A stretch of 8,299 bases of DNA from Acidobacteriota bacterium. Lineage in GTDB: Bacteria; Acidobacteriota; Terriglobia; Bryobacterales; Bryobacteraceae. The position numbers were made by a program, and so were the translations under genes. Within the stretch, counting starts at the first letter, position 1. Each line of letters opens with the position of its first letter. Positions 1 to 7,506 of the stretch are shown piece by piece. Location: contig JAFDVT010000557.1 of the NCBI GenBank assembly GCA_018268875.1, forward strand, positions 1 through 8,299, given 5' to 3'. Under the pieces are notes generated by a model that was not told where the DNA came from, did not search any database, and saw only the letters and a list, made by a program, of their open reading frames with translations.

Positions 1-731
1 CCCAACGTACCGGTAGACAGGAACCGCGTCCCCAGCGACGCCGTCAATCGGAACACCTCGCGAGAAATGCCGGAGCCCGCGCTCAATCGCGCCACACCCA
101 ACCTCGCAAGATCCGCCAGCGGAGGCACGCCCGGCAGCGCCAGTACATTCACCGGCAGCCCCACTTCCGCCACGACGGTCTTGATGTCCGCGGAATTCAG
201 AATCGCGGGAACAAAGATTCCGCTCGCGCCGGCGGCCTTGTAAATCGCCGCGCGACGCAGCGTTTCTTCCAACCGCCGCTCCGGCTCGACAAGCTGGAAC
301 AGGTACACATCGGTTCGCGCATTGACGAACAGCGTCGAACTTTTCCCGCGAATCGCTTCGATCTTGGCGGCCAGCAACTCGACAGGATGGTCGCCGTCCT
401 CGATGTTGATGCCCACCACGCCAGCGTCCAACACCCGCGACACCAACTCCGTCACCGCCGCGGGATCGTTCGAATAGCCGCCTTCGATGTCCGCGCTCAC
501 CGGAACCGTCACCGCGCGAACCGTACTGCGAAGCGTGGTCAGCAACAGTTCATTGGGCAGCAAGTCTCCATCGCGGTACCCGTGCGCCCAGGCGACGCCC
601 GCGCTGGTCGTCGCAATGGCCTTCGCGCCGGCATGTTCCAACATCCTCGCGCTGCCCGCGTCCCACGCATTCGGCAGCACCAACGGCTCGCCCGCCACCT
701 GATGCAAGGCATGAAAAATACGATCCCGCAT
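1..731 (-). CDS. Isocitrate lyase/PEP mutase superfamily enzyme (3' end cut by window edge)
   Basis: Reading the minus strand from ATG at 731 gives 243 codons with no stop before the window edge, so the C-terminus is missing. The family normally runs about 250-290 residues, so probably only the last few dozen are absent. It is a cytoplasmic TIM-barrel enzyme of the PEP mutase/2-methylisocitrate lyase superfamily, which makes or breaks C-C or P-C bonds in 2-oxoacid-type substrates using Mg2+. Visible signatures are an N-terminal LPNAWDAGSA (19-28), TTSAGVAWAHGY (41-52), the metal-binding SADIEGGY (79-86; D81, E83), GINIEDG (107-113; E111) and VNARTD (136-141; R139). The KKCGH catalytic loop of true isocitrate and methylisocitrate lyases is absent, so glyoxylate-cycle activity is unlikely and the substrate is unknown. 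An ATG 15 nt further upstream (746) is out of frame and meets a stop after three codons; the chosen ATG has only a weak AGG upstream. It lies 58 nt after the DUF4159 gene, probably in the same transcript. Confidence 0.88.
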   Translation of the reverse strand, partial: MRDRIFHALHQVAGEPLVLPNAWDAGSARMLEHAGAKAIATTSAGVAWAHGYRDGDLLPNELLLTTLRSTVRAVTVPVSADIEGGYSNDPAAVTELVSRVLDAGVVGINIEDGDHPVELLAAKIEAIRGKSSTLFVNARTDVYLFQLVEPERRLEETLRRAAIYKAAGASGIFVPAILNSADIKTVVAEVGLPVNVLALPGVPPLADLARLGVARLSAGSGISREVFRLTASLGTRFLSTGTL

Positions 732-789
732 CTGCCTACTGTCGCATGAATGGCCGCTTGTATCGGCCTCTGCTGCTGCGACCAGGCGC
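732..789 (-). other. Short intergenic spacer with a small inverted repeat
   Basis: This 58-nt gap separates the DUF4159 stop from the lyase start. It holds one perfect 5-bp inverted repeat, GGCCG (752-756) and CGGCC (764-768), around a 7-nt loop. There is no T-run after it on the minus strand, so it does not look like an intrinsic terminator and the three minus-strand genes could be read through. I see no convincing promoter in it. Confidence 0.3.
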
Positions 790-1638
790 TCAGTGCGTCA
801 GCGAGTAGATGACGTAGTTGACGCCCAGCCGCATCGCGAACGACGCGTACCGCTCCGGGAACTTCGGATCGTCCGCCCATTCCCAACCGTCGCCGACGTC
901 CGAATTGAACGTGATCGCCACCATCACACGGCCATGATCGTCGTAGATGCCCTGAAACTTCGGCTTTGCCCCGTCGCTACGCCACCGCATCACGCCGCGC
1001 AACACCCATTGCCCGGGAACCTGGTACCGCTCGTCCAGGTCGTACACCGTATGGAAAATCGGGTCGTCCCCGTCGATTTCCACAATCGGGCGGTCGGGAA
1101 ACACCTTGCGCATGGTCTCGTTGAACCGGTCCCATTCCTCTTCGCCCCAAAAGTCGTCGAGGAACAGGAACCCGCCTCGCAACAGGTAATCCCGCAGCTT
1201 CGCGCACTGTTGATCGTCGAGAGTCCAGTCGCCCAGTTCTCCGGCAAACAGGAACGGCCAGTTGTAGACATCGTCGCCGTCGTCGAGGTTCACCGGTTGT
1301 TCCACCGAACGGGTCTGGATCCGGGTCAGGCGGCGCAAGGCCTGCGCAAAGTGGCGGTCGGCGCGAGGATAGTCCTGCGTCCAGCTACTGGCGCCTTCGA
1401 GCCAATGCGCGCGGCCATCGCCTCGCCGGAAACGCCCGAACACCGAGTTCGGATGGTTCGGAAACATCAGCCGACCGAACACCCATTCGGTCTTCTCGTT
1501 CCAGTCCGATGGCAGTTGTACGTTGTCGTGAGGCTCCATGCTGTCGTAGCTGCGCCAAGGCATCTGGTACGCTTCGAGCACCGCGAGGGCGCCGCCGGCA
1601 ATACCGAGGATTCCGACCGCTACAGCCAGCCTCAGCAC
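790..1638 (-). CDS. DUF4159 domain protein with N-terminal membrane anchor
   Basis: This 282-residue protein has a hydrophobic N-terminus (about 4-21, LAVAVGILGIAGGALAVL) that should act as a signal anchor or uncleaved signal peptide, placing the rest in the periplasm. The remainder matches DUF4159 as I remember it: FGRLMFP (55-60 region), WTQDYPRADRHF (86-97), NWPFLF (126-131), LRDYLLRGGFLFLDDFWG (148-165), DPIFH (192-196), DDHGRVMV (233-240), NSDVGDGWEWADDP (245-258) and a terminal NYVIYSLTH (274-282). The domain is thought to have a class I glutamine-amidotransferase-like fold, but no biochemical role is established. The start is a GTG (1638-1636) two bases after the TAG of the glutamate dehydrogenase gene, so translation is probably coupled by ribosome reinitiation. 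The ATG beginning at 1640 is out of frame and hits TGA after two codons, which supports the GTG. The pairing with glutamate dehydrogenase does not by itself reveal a function. Confidence 0.9.
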   Translation of the reverse strand: MLRLAVAVGILGIAGGALAVLEAYQMPWRSYDSMEPHDNVQLPSDWNEKTEWVFGRLMFPNHPNSVFGRFRRGDGRAHWLEGASSWTQDYPRADRHFAQALRRLTRIQTRSVEQPVNLDDGDDVYNWPFLFAGELGDWTLDDQQCAKLRDYLLRGGFLFLDDFWGEEEWDRFNETMRKVFPDRPIVEIDGDDPIFHTVYDLDERYQVPGQWVLRGVMRWRSDGAKPKFQGIYDDHGRVMVAITFNSDVGDGWEWADDPKFPERYASFAMRLGVNYVIYSLTH

Positions 1639-1640
1639 AT

Positions 1641-2936
1641 CTACCCGTAAATTCCCCGCAGCTTGATCGCGAACTGTACGCGGTCCAGCGCCAGCAGGTA
1701 TGCCGCCGTGCGGTTATCCACTTTATGGTTGCCCGCATACTGCACGACGTCTTTGAAGCTCTCCACCATGCGGTCCCGCAGGCGCTGATTGACTTCGTCT
1801 TCAGCCCAGAACAGGCCCATGCGGTCCTGCACCCATTCGAAGTACGACACCGTCACGCCCCCGGCGTTGGCCAGGATGTCGGGAATCACAAAAATCTTCT
1901 TGTCCCGCAGGATCGGGTCCGCCAGATGCGTCGTAGGACCGTTCGCGCCCTCGCAGATGATGCGCGTCCGAAGCTTGTCCGCATTCTGCGACGTGATGAC
2001 GTTCTCCTTCGCCGCCGGCACCAGAACTTCGCACTCCAGGTACATGGCCTCAAAGCGGTCCATGTTCTCGCCTTCGGCAAAGTCCAGGATCGATCCCGTT
2101 TCCTTCTTATGGCGCATCAGCTTTTCGATGTCCAGACCGTTGGGGTTGTACACAGCCCCATCCCATTCGACGATCGAAATGATCTTAAATCCCGCCCGCG
2201 ACATCAGTTTTGCCGCCATGCCGCCGACATTGCCAAAACCCTGGATCACCACGCGCGCGTCTTCCGGCTTCCAGCCGAACAGCTTCAGCGCCTCCTGCGT
2301 CACCAGCAGGCAACCCCGCCCGGTGGCCTCGCTACGTCCCCGGGACCCGCCCAGATTCAACGGCTTACCCGTTACTACCGCCGTCGTAGTTTCCCGCCGG
2401 TGCATCGAGTACGTATCCATGATCCACGCCATGGTCTGCTCGTTGGTGTTCATGTCGGGCGCCGGAACGTCTTTCTCCGGGCCGATAAACTCTATGATTT
2501 CAGCTGTATAGCGCCGCGTGATGCGTTCCAGCTCAACCTGCGAAAGCTGGGCCGGGTTGCAGATCACCCCGCCCTTGCCACCGCCGTACGGCAGGTCGAG
2601 CACCGCGCACTTCCACGTCATCCAGGCGGCCAGCGCGCGAACTTCTTCAATGCTCACGTCCGGCGCGTACCGGATTCCGCCCTTGGCAGGACCCCGCGCC
2701 AGCGAATGCTGCACCCGGTATCCCGTAAACACCTCAAGCCTGCCATCGTCCAGCATCACCGGGATGTTGACCGTAATTTCACGCGCCGGCGCGCGCAGGA
2801 CCTTTTGCAGACCCTCATCGATCCGCAGCAAAGCGGCTGCCTGATCGAATCGCGCTTCCGCCGAAATTTGCGGATTGAATTCCGGAGACTCATGCGCTTG
2901 CGACGGAGCGTTTGCTTGAGTGTTGACGCCAGACAT
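1641..2936 (-). CDS. gdhA: Glutamate dehydrogenase (Glu/Leu/Phe/Val dehydrogenase family)
   Basis: This 431-residue cytoplasmic enzyme interconverts L-glutamate with 2-oxoglutarate and ammonia, linking nitrogen assimilation to the TCA cycle. It has the usual length of the small hexameric enzymes. Visible are GPAKGGIR (82-89, K85), WKCAVLDLPYGGGKGG (108-123, K109 and catalytic K121), VPAPDMNT (157-164, catalytic D161), the Rossmann GFGNVG (233-238) and NAGGVTVSYFEW (357-368, S364). K85 and S364 correspond to the pair that binds the glutamate side-chain carboxylate in clostridial GDH and is replaced in leucine dehydrogenase, so glutamate is the likely substrate. The acidic EWD (257-259) after the second Rossmann strand suggests NAD over NADP, but this is inference. 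The ATG at 2936 is the only usable start: the frame stays open upstream but has no ATG, GTG or TTG before a TGA. GGAGG lies unusually far away (16 nt). It is first in a likely operon with the DUF4159 gene. Confidence 0.96.
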   Translation of the reverse strand: MSGVNTQANAPSQAHESPEFNPQISAEARFDQAAALLRIDEGLQKVLRAPAREITVNIPVMLDDGRLEVFTGYRVQHSLARGPAKGGIRYAPDVSIEEVRALAAWMTWKCAVLDLPYGGGKGGVICNPAQLSQVELERITRRYTAEIIEFIGPEKDVPAPDMNTNEQTMAWIMDTYSMHRRETTTAVVTGKPLNLGGSRGRSEATGRGCLLVTQEALKLFGWKPEDARVVIQGFGNVGGMAAKLMSRAGFKIISIVEWDGAVYNPNGLDIEKLMRHKKETGSILDFAEGENMDRFEAMYLECEVLVPAAKENVITSQNADKLRTRIICEGANGPTTHLADPILRDKKIFVIPDILANAGGVTVSYFEWVQDRMGLFWAEDEVNQRLRDRMVESFKDVVQYAGNHKVDNRTAAYLLALDRVQFAIKLRGIYG

Positions 2937-2952
2937 AAAGCGGGAAAGAAAT

Positions 2953-2957
2953 CCTCC
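2953..2957 (-). promoter_or_regulatory. Distant Shine-Dalgarno-like GGAGG ahead of gdhA
   Basis: The minus strand reads GGAGG at 2957-2953, a strong ribosome-binding core, but 16 nt separate it from the ATG at 2936, compared with the usual 5-9. No ATG, GTG or TTG lies closer in any frame, so it does not point to another start. Either the spacing is tolerated or initiation does not depend on it. Confidence 0.35.
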
Positions 2958-2963
2958 GACTTT

Positions 2964-2969
2964 ATTATA
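2964..2969 (-). promoter_or_regulatory. Possible -10 box (TATAAT) for gdhA
   Basis: Read on the minus strand, 2969-2964 is a perfect TATAAT, rare by chance in DNA this GC-rich. A transcript starting about 7 nt downstream (near 2957) would have a leader of only about 20 nt beginning at the GGAGG. The -35 side is poor: 17 nt upstream reads AACTGG, and no TG precedes the box to make an extended -10. It may need an activator or may be fortuitous. Confidence 0.4.
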
Positions 2970-3025
2970 GGGGGCAAAATAGCGCGCCAGTTCTATTCAC
3001 AACTTGCAATAAGAATTCCGATACT

Positions 3026-4831
<1,806 letters not shown>

Positions 4832-4912
4832 TTTCAGCAAGTTAAGTTACGTAAAAAAGCTCCAGATCGGGACAGTTTCAGCCGATATCTTCAGCGGGAT
4901 GGGTTCTTTCCG
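4832..4912 (+). other. Spacer between the tandem kinases
   Basis: This is an 81-nt gap with a short AT-rich patch (about 4841-4858, including a run of six A). TTCAGC occurs three times (4833-4838, 4877-4882, 4890-4895), spaced 44 and 13 nt apart, which may be chance. I find no -35/-10 pair with proper spacing and no hairpin with a T-run, so the kinases may share a transcript. The start of the second kinase has only a poor GGGATGGG-type ribosome site about 9 nt upstream. Confidence 0.35.
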
Positions 4913-6853
4913 TTGAGACCGGCGTTCGCGTACATCGATCCCTCATGGCTCGACACCCTCAGCCCCGGTGAACGTCAGGAACTGGACCGCCGCCGCAGGC
5001 TCGCGCTGGTTCGCGCCAACAAGCCGGTCACCACCATTTATCTGGTGTTGTTCGGCGCCCTTCTCTACCTCACGCCGTACGGTCACGAAAACATCCGCAT
5101 GGCGATGTTCCTGGCCGCGTTGATGGTTCCGTTGACGTTGCTCCGCCACCATATGGCGAGGTTGATCGAAAAGCGCGACGCGAACGTCCCGGAATGGGAT
5201 CATCAGCTGTTCCGCGCCACCTGCCTGTCCAACGCCGTCATCTGGTCGTGGTTTACGTTTTCCGCCCTCACCCAGTATCAGACCTCCTGGATCGGCTTCC
5301 TGGTCGTGATCTTTTTGAGCGCCATCGCCAACAGCGCGATGACCGTGCTCGCCGCCGACGTCCGCCTGGCGGCCATGTACACGATCATCGTCGCGGCGTC
5401 GCCGATTGCCTGGACGCTGACTTCCAAAAGCAGCGCCGGTTCGTTCATCGCGATCGTGACGCTGCTGTACACGTGCTTGCTCATCCTGTTCGCACGGCAG
5501 CGCAACCACCTGATTCTCGGCGGCATTCGCGACAAGATGCGGCTGGAAACCCAGGCCACCGAACTCCGGCGCGCCAAGGAGCAGGCGGAGGCCGCCGCCG
5601 TCGCCAAAACCCAGTTCCTGGCAGCGATGAGCCATGAAATCCGCACGCCGCTTTCCGGAGTCCTCGGTCTGCTGAACCTGTTGAGCGAAACCCGGCTCGA
5701 CAACCATCAGCGCGACCTTACAAAGGCCATCGAACAGTCCGGCGACATGCTGCTGACGATCGTCAACGACATTCTCGATTACTCCAAAATCGGATCGGGC
5801 AAGCTTGCGCTCGAAAACACTCCCTTCAACATTCGCGAGGCGCTTGCTGCGGTGGTCGGCCCCATGCGCAAAACCTGTGCGAACAACGGCGTGTCGATCG
5901 TCTTTCACGTCTCCCCGGACGTGCCGGGCTGGGTTCGTGGGGATCCCACGCGCGTCAAGCAGGTGATGAACAACCTGCTGAGCAACGCCATCAAATTCAC
6001 CAAATCGGGCAGTATCCGCATCCTCGTCCACACGCCGACACCGGGCCGTGTGCGATTTGCCGTCCGCGATACCGGGATCGGCATTTCAAAGGATGTGCAG
6101 GAACGCCTGTTTGACGAGTTTTCGCAAGCGGACCAATCCACTGCCCGGCGCTTCGGCGGAACCGGCCTTGGCCTGGCGATCTGCCAGCGTCTGGTGGAAA
6201 CCATGGGCGGCAAGATCGGCCTCGAATCCGCACTCAATCAAGGGTCGCTGTTCTGGTTCGAGGTGTCGCTGCCGGAAGCCCCGCCCAAGCAGTTGCCGCC
6301 CCCGCCGGCGCCCCGCCCGGAGGTTGTGGAGAAGCGCAAGCTCACCGTGCTGTTAGCCGAAGACAATCCGGTGAACCAGCGTGTCCTCGCCCACCTGGTG
6401 CGAAAGATGGGGCACGAGGTGACGCTCGCGGGCAACGGCCTGCAAGCGGTGGAAGAATTCCGAAAAAATCACTTCGACATGATTCTGATGGATTGCCACA
6501 TGCCCGAAATCGACGGCTTTGAGGCAACCCGCATCATCCGCAGCATGGGTGGCGAAAGAGCGGCGATTCCCATCGTCGCCGTCACCGCCAATGCCTTTGC
6601 CGAGGACCGTATCCGTTGCCTCGCCGCCGGCATGAACGACCATGTTTCGAAGCCCGTGCAAATCGCCACGCTCGAACGCGCCATGCTGCGCATGATGAGT
6701 ATCCTGAACGTATGTGGACCAGAAGGCGCATCGCGCAGCTCGGAGTCTCCCTCGTCGCCTGCGCGGCCGGATCCGGTGGCGGCGTTCCAGGCTCCTCATC
6801 CGGCCCCAAAATCGCCGGTGTCCGCTTCCTCCGCCTCACCCGGCGCAGCCTGA
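4913..6853 (+). CDS. Hybrid sensor histidine kinase with six-pass membrane sensor (paralogue 2, extended C-terminus)
   Basis: This 646-residue paralogue of the preceding kinase has the same order of parts: IDPSWLDTLSPGERQELDRR (8-27), about six membrane segments (roughly 39-54, 62-77, 102-119, 126-147, 152-168, 177-194), a linker helix, HisKA with MSHEIRTPLSG (239-249, H241), HATPase (N358, DTGIGI 386-391, GGTGLGLAI 415-423), a proline-rich linker (457-469) and a receiver (E483, D484, phosphoacceptor D527, T558, K580). All key residues are present and no HPt or output domain follows. By eye the HisKA block differs from paralogue 1 at about 11 of 83 positions, while the membrane part is far more diverged. 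The receiver should end near residue 597, as paralogue 1 does. This frame instead continues about 49 residues with a Ser/Pro/Ala-rich tail that overlaps the next gene, so the true end is uncertain. The start is TTG, as in paralogue 1. Confidence 0.92.
   Translation: MRPAFAYIDPSWLDTLSPGERQELDRRRRLALVRANKPVTTIYLVLFGALLYLTPYGHENIRMAMFLAALMVPLTLLRHHMARLIEKRDANVPEWDHQLFRATCLSNAVIWSWFTFSALTQYQTSWIGFLVVIFLSAIANSAMTVLAADVRLAAMYTIIVAASPIAWTLTSKSSAGSFIAIVTLLYTCLLILFARQRNHLILGGIRDKMRLETQATELRRAKEQAEAAAVAKTQFLAAMSHEIRTPLSGVLGLLNLLSETRLDNHQRDLTKAIEQSGDMLLTIVNDILDYSKIGSGKLALENTPFNIREALAAVVGPMRKTCANNGVSIVFHVSPDVPGWVRGDPTRVKQVMNNLLSNAIKFTKSGSIRILVHTPTPGRVRFAVRDTGIGISKDVQERLFDEFSQADQSTARRFGGTGLGLAICQRLVETMGGKIGLESALNQGSLFWFEVSLPEAPPKQLPPPPAPRPEVVEKRKLTVLLAEDNPVNQRVLAHLVRKMGHEVTLAGNGLQAVEEFRKNHFDMILMDCHMPEIDGFEATRIIRSMGGERAAIPIVAVTANAFAEDRIRCLAAGMNDHVSKPVQIATLERAMLRMMSILNVCGPEGASRSSESPSSPARPDPVAAFQAPHPAPKSPVSASSASPGAA
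6712..6853 (+). other. Out-of-frame overlap: kinase tail and lipoprotein signal region
   Basis: These 142 bases are read in two plus-strand frames: as the last 46 or so residues of the second kinase and as the first 47 of the lipoprotein. The kinase frame gives a low-complexity Ser/Pro/Ala tail with no counterpart in paralogue 1. The other frame gives a basic N-terminus, hydrophobic stretch and lipobox. The lipoprotein reading looks like the selected one here. In the third frame, TGATGA occurs at 6693-6698, exactly where the receiver ends, so a one-base indel could have removed an original stop. Confidence 0.5.
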
Positions 6854-7506
6854 CCGGTTCTTCCGCCCCTCGCCGAAAGCCAACCGTCGAGCGGCGCTAC
6901 CTGCTGATTCATGGCGACGAAAACACCGCGCGCGAGGTTCTGACCTCCCACATGGCCGTTGATGGCGGATCCGGCTTCGGGATTGCCTACATCATCCAGA
7001 ACCCCACCCGAACCATCGCCTTCCGCGGCGGCGAACTCGACCCCAACCGCATGTTTTCGCACATCGGCGCGGAGGCGAACCTCAGAAAGCTCAACCCCGC
7101 CTGGTCCGAAAAACAGATCGCGCAAGGCGTCCGCTACCTGGACGACCATCGCAACCAGTTGGTGAACCGTCTGATTCCGCCCAAAGGCGGCCTCGTCATC
7201 GCCATGCACAACAACTCGCGAGGCTACGACATCCAGGCCGAAATCCCCATTTCGGACGCGCACGTCCTCAACGATCCGTCCAACCCCAACGACTTCGGCC
7301 TCGTCGTCAACCCGGAGGACTTCGCCCTGGTGAAGGACGGCCCGTACAACATGGTTCTGCAGGCCAACCCGCGCGGCCCCGACGACGGATCGCTATCCCG
7401 GCTCGCCGTCAAGCTCGGCATCCGTTACGTCAATCTGGAAGCCAAGCTGGGCAACCTCGAAAAGCAGCGCGCGATGCTCAACTGGATCGAACAGCGCCTC
7501 TCATAA
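6712..7506 (+). CDS. Predicted lipoprotein with M14 carboxypeptidase-like residue pattern
   Basis: From the ATG at 6712 the product is 264 residues. The N-terminus MWTRRRIAQLGVSLVAC has a basic n-region, a short hydrophobic stretch and a lipobox LVAC (14-17), predicting lipidation at C17 and export. After a Ser/Gly-rich linker, the mature part has an ordered set of residues reminiscent of M14 zinc carboxypeptidases and succinylglutamate desuccinylase/aspartoacylase: LLIHGDE (64-70; H67 and E70 as HxxE zinc ligands), LDPNRMF (109-115; substrate-binding NR), VIAMHNNSRGY (162-172; H166 as third ligand) and YVNLEAKLG (239-247; E243 as general base). The fold and a hydrolase role on a peptide or amide bond are inferences; I do not know a named family. 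The open frame extends back to 6616, but the upstream part is only kinase receiver DNA in another frame, and the signal sequence supports 6712. The ribosome site is weak. The gene follows the kinases on the same strand and may be co-transcribed. Confidence 0.78.
   Translation: MWTRRRIAQLGVSLVACAAGSGGGVPGSSSGPKIAGVRFLRLTRRSLTGSSAPRRKPTVERRYLLIHGDENTAREVLTSHMAVDGGSGFGIAYIIQNPTRTIAFRGGELDPNRMFSHIGAEANLRKLNPAWSEKQIAQGVRYLDDHRNQLVNRLIPPKGGLVIAMHNNSRGYDIQAEIPISDAHVLNDPSNPNDFGLVVNPEDFALVKDGPYNMVLQANPRGPDDGSLSRLAVKLGIRYVNLEAKLGNLEKQRAMLNWIEQRLS

Larger units (their letters stand above)
2937..3025. promoter_or_regulatory. Divergent intergenic region between gdhA and the first kinase
   Basis: These 89 bases are the only divergent gap in the window, so promoters for both directions probably lie here. 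The stretch is clearly more AT-rich than the flanking genes, mainly in 2961-2969 and 2991-3017. The minus direction has a perfect TATAAT (2969-2964). The plus direction has a near-match TATTAT (2963-2968) on the same bases and a TTGCAA (3004-3009), but no pair with correct 16-18 nt spacing, so the kinase promoter is unresolved. No clear operator dyad was found; GAATTC (3013-3018) and TTGCAA are only 6-bp palindromes. Confidence 0.55.

Noticed and set aside
752..768. Inverted repeat GGCCG/CGGCC as a terminator or attenuator
   Set aside because: The stem is only 5 bp and no T-run follows on the minus strand.
793..1650. A 285-codon plus-strand frame opposite the DUF4159 gene
   Set aside because: It mirrors the DUF4159 coding frame almost end to end and shows no domain; DUF4159 motifs are unmistakable on the other strand.
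4833..4895. Three TTCAGC copies between the kinases as operator repeats
   Set aside because: The motif is short and irregularly spaced (44 and 13 nt), so chance is the simpler explanation.
6616..6711. An upstream extension of the lipoprotein frame beginning at ATG 6616
   Set aside because: It would lie wholly inside the receiver domain of the kinase, encodes an Arg/His-rich stretch, and would bury the signal sequence that begins at 6712.
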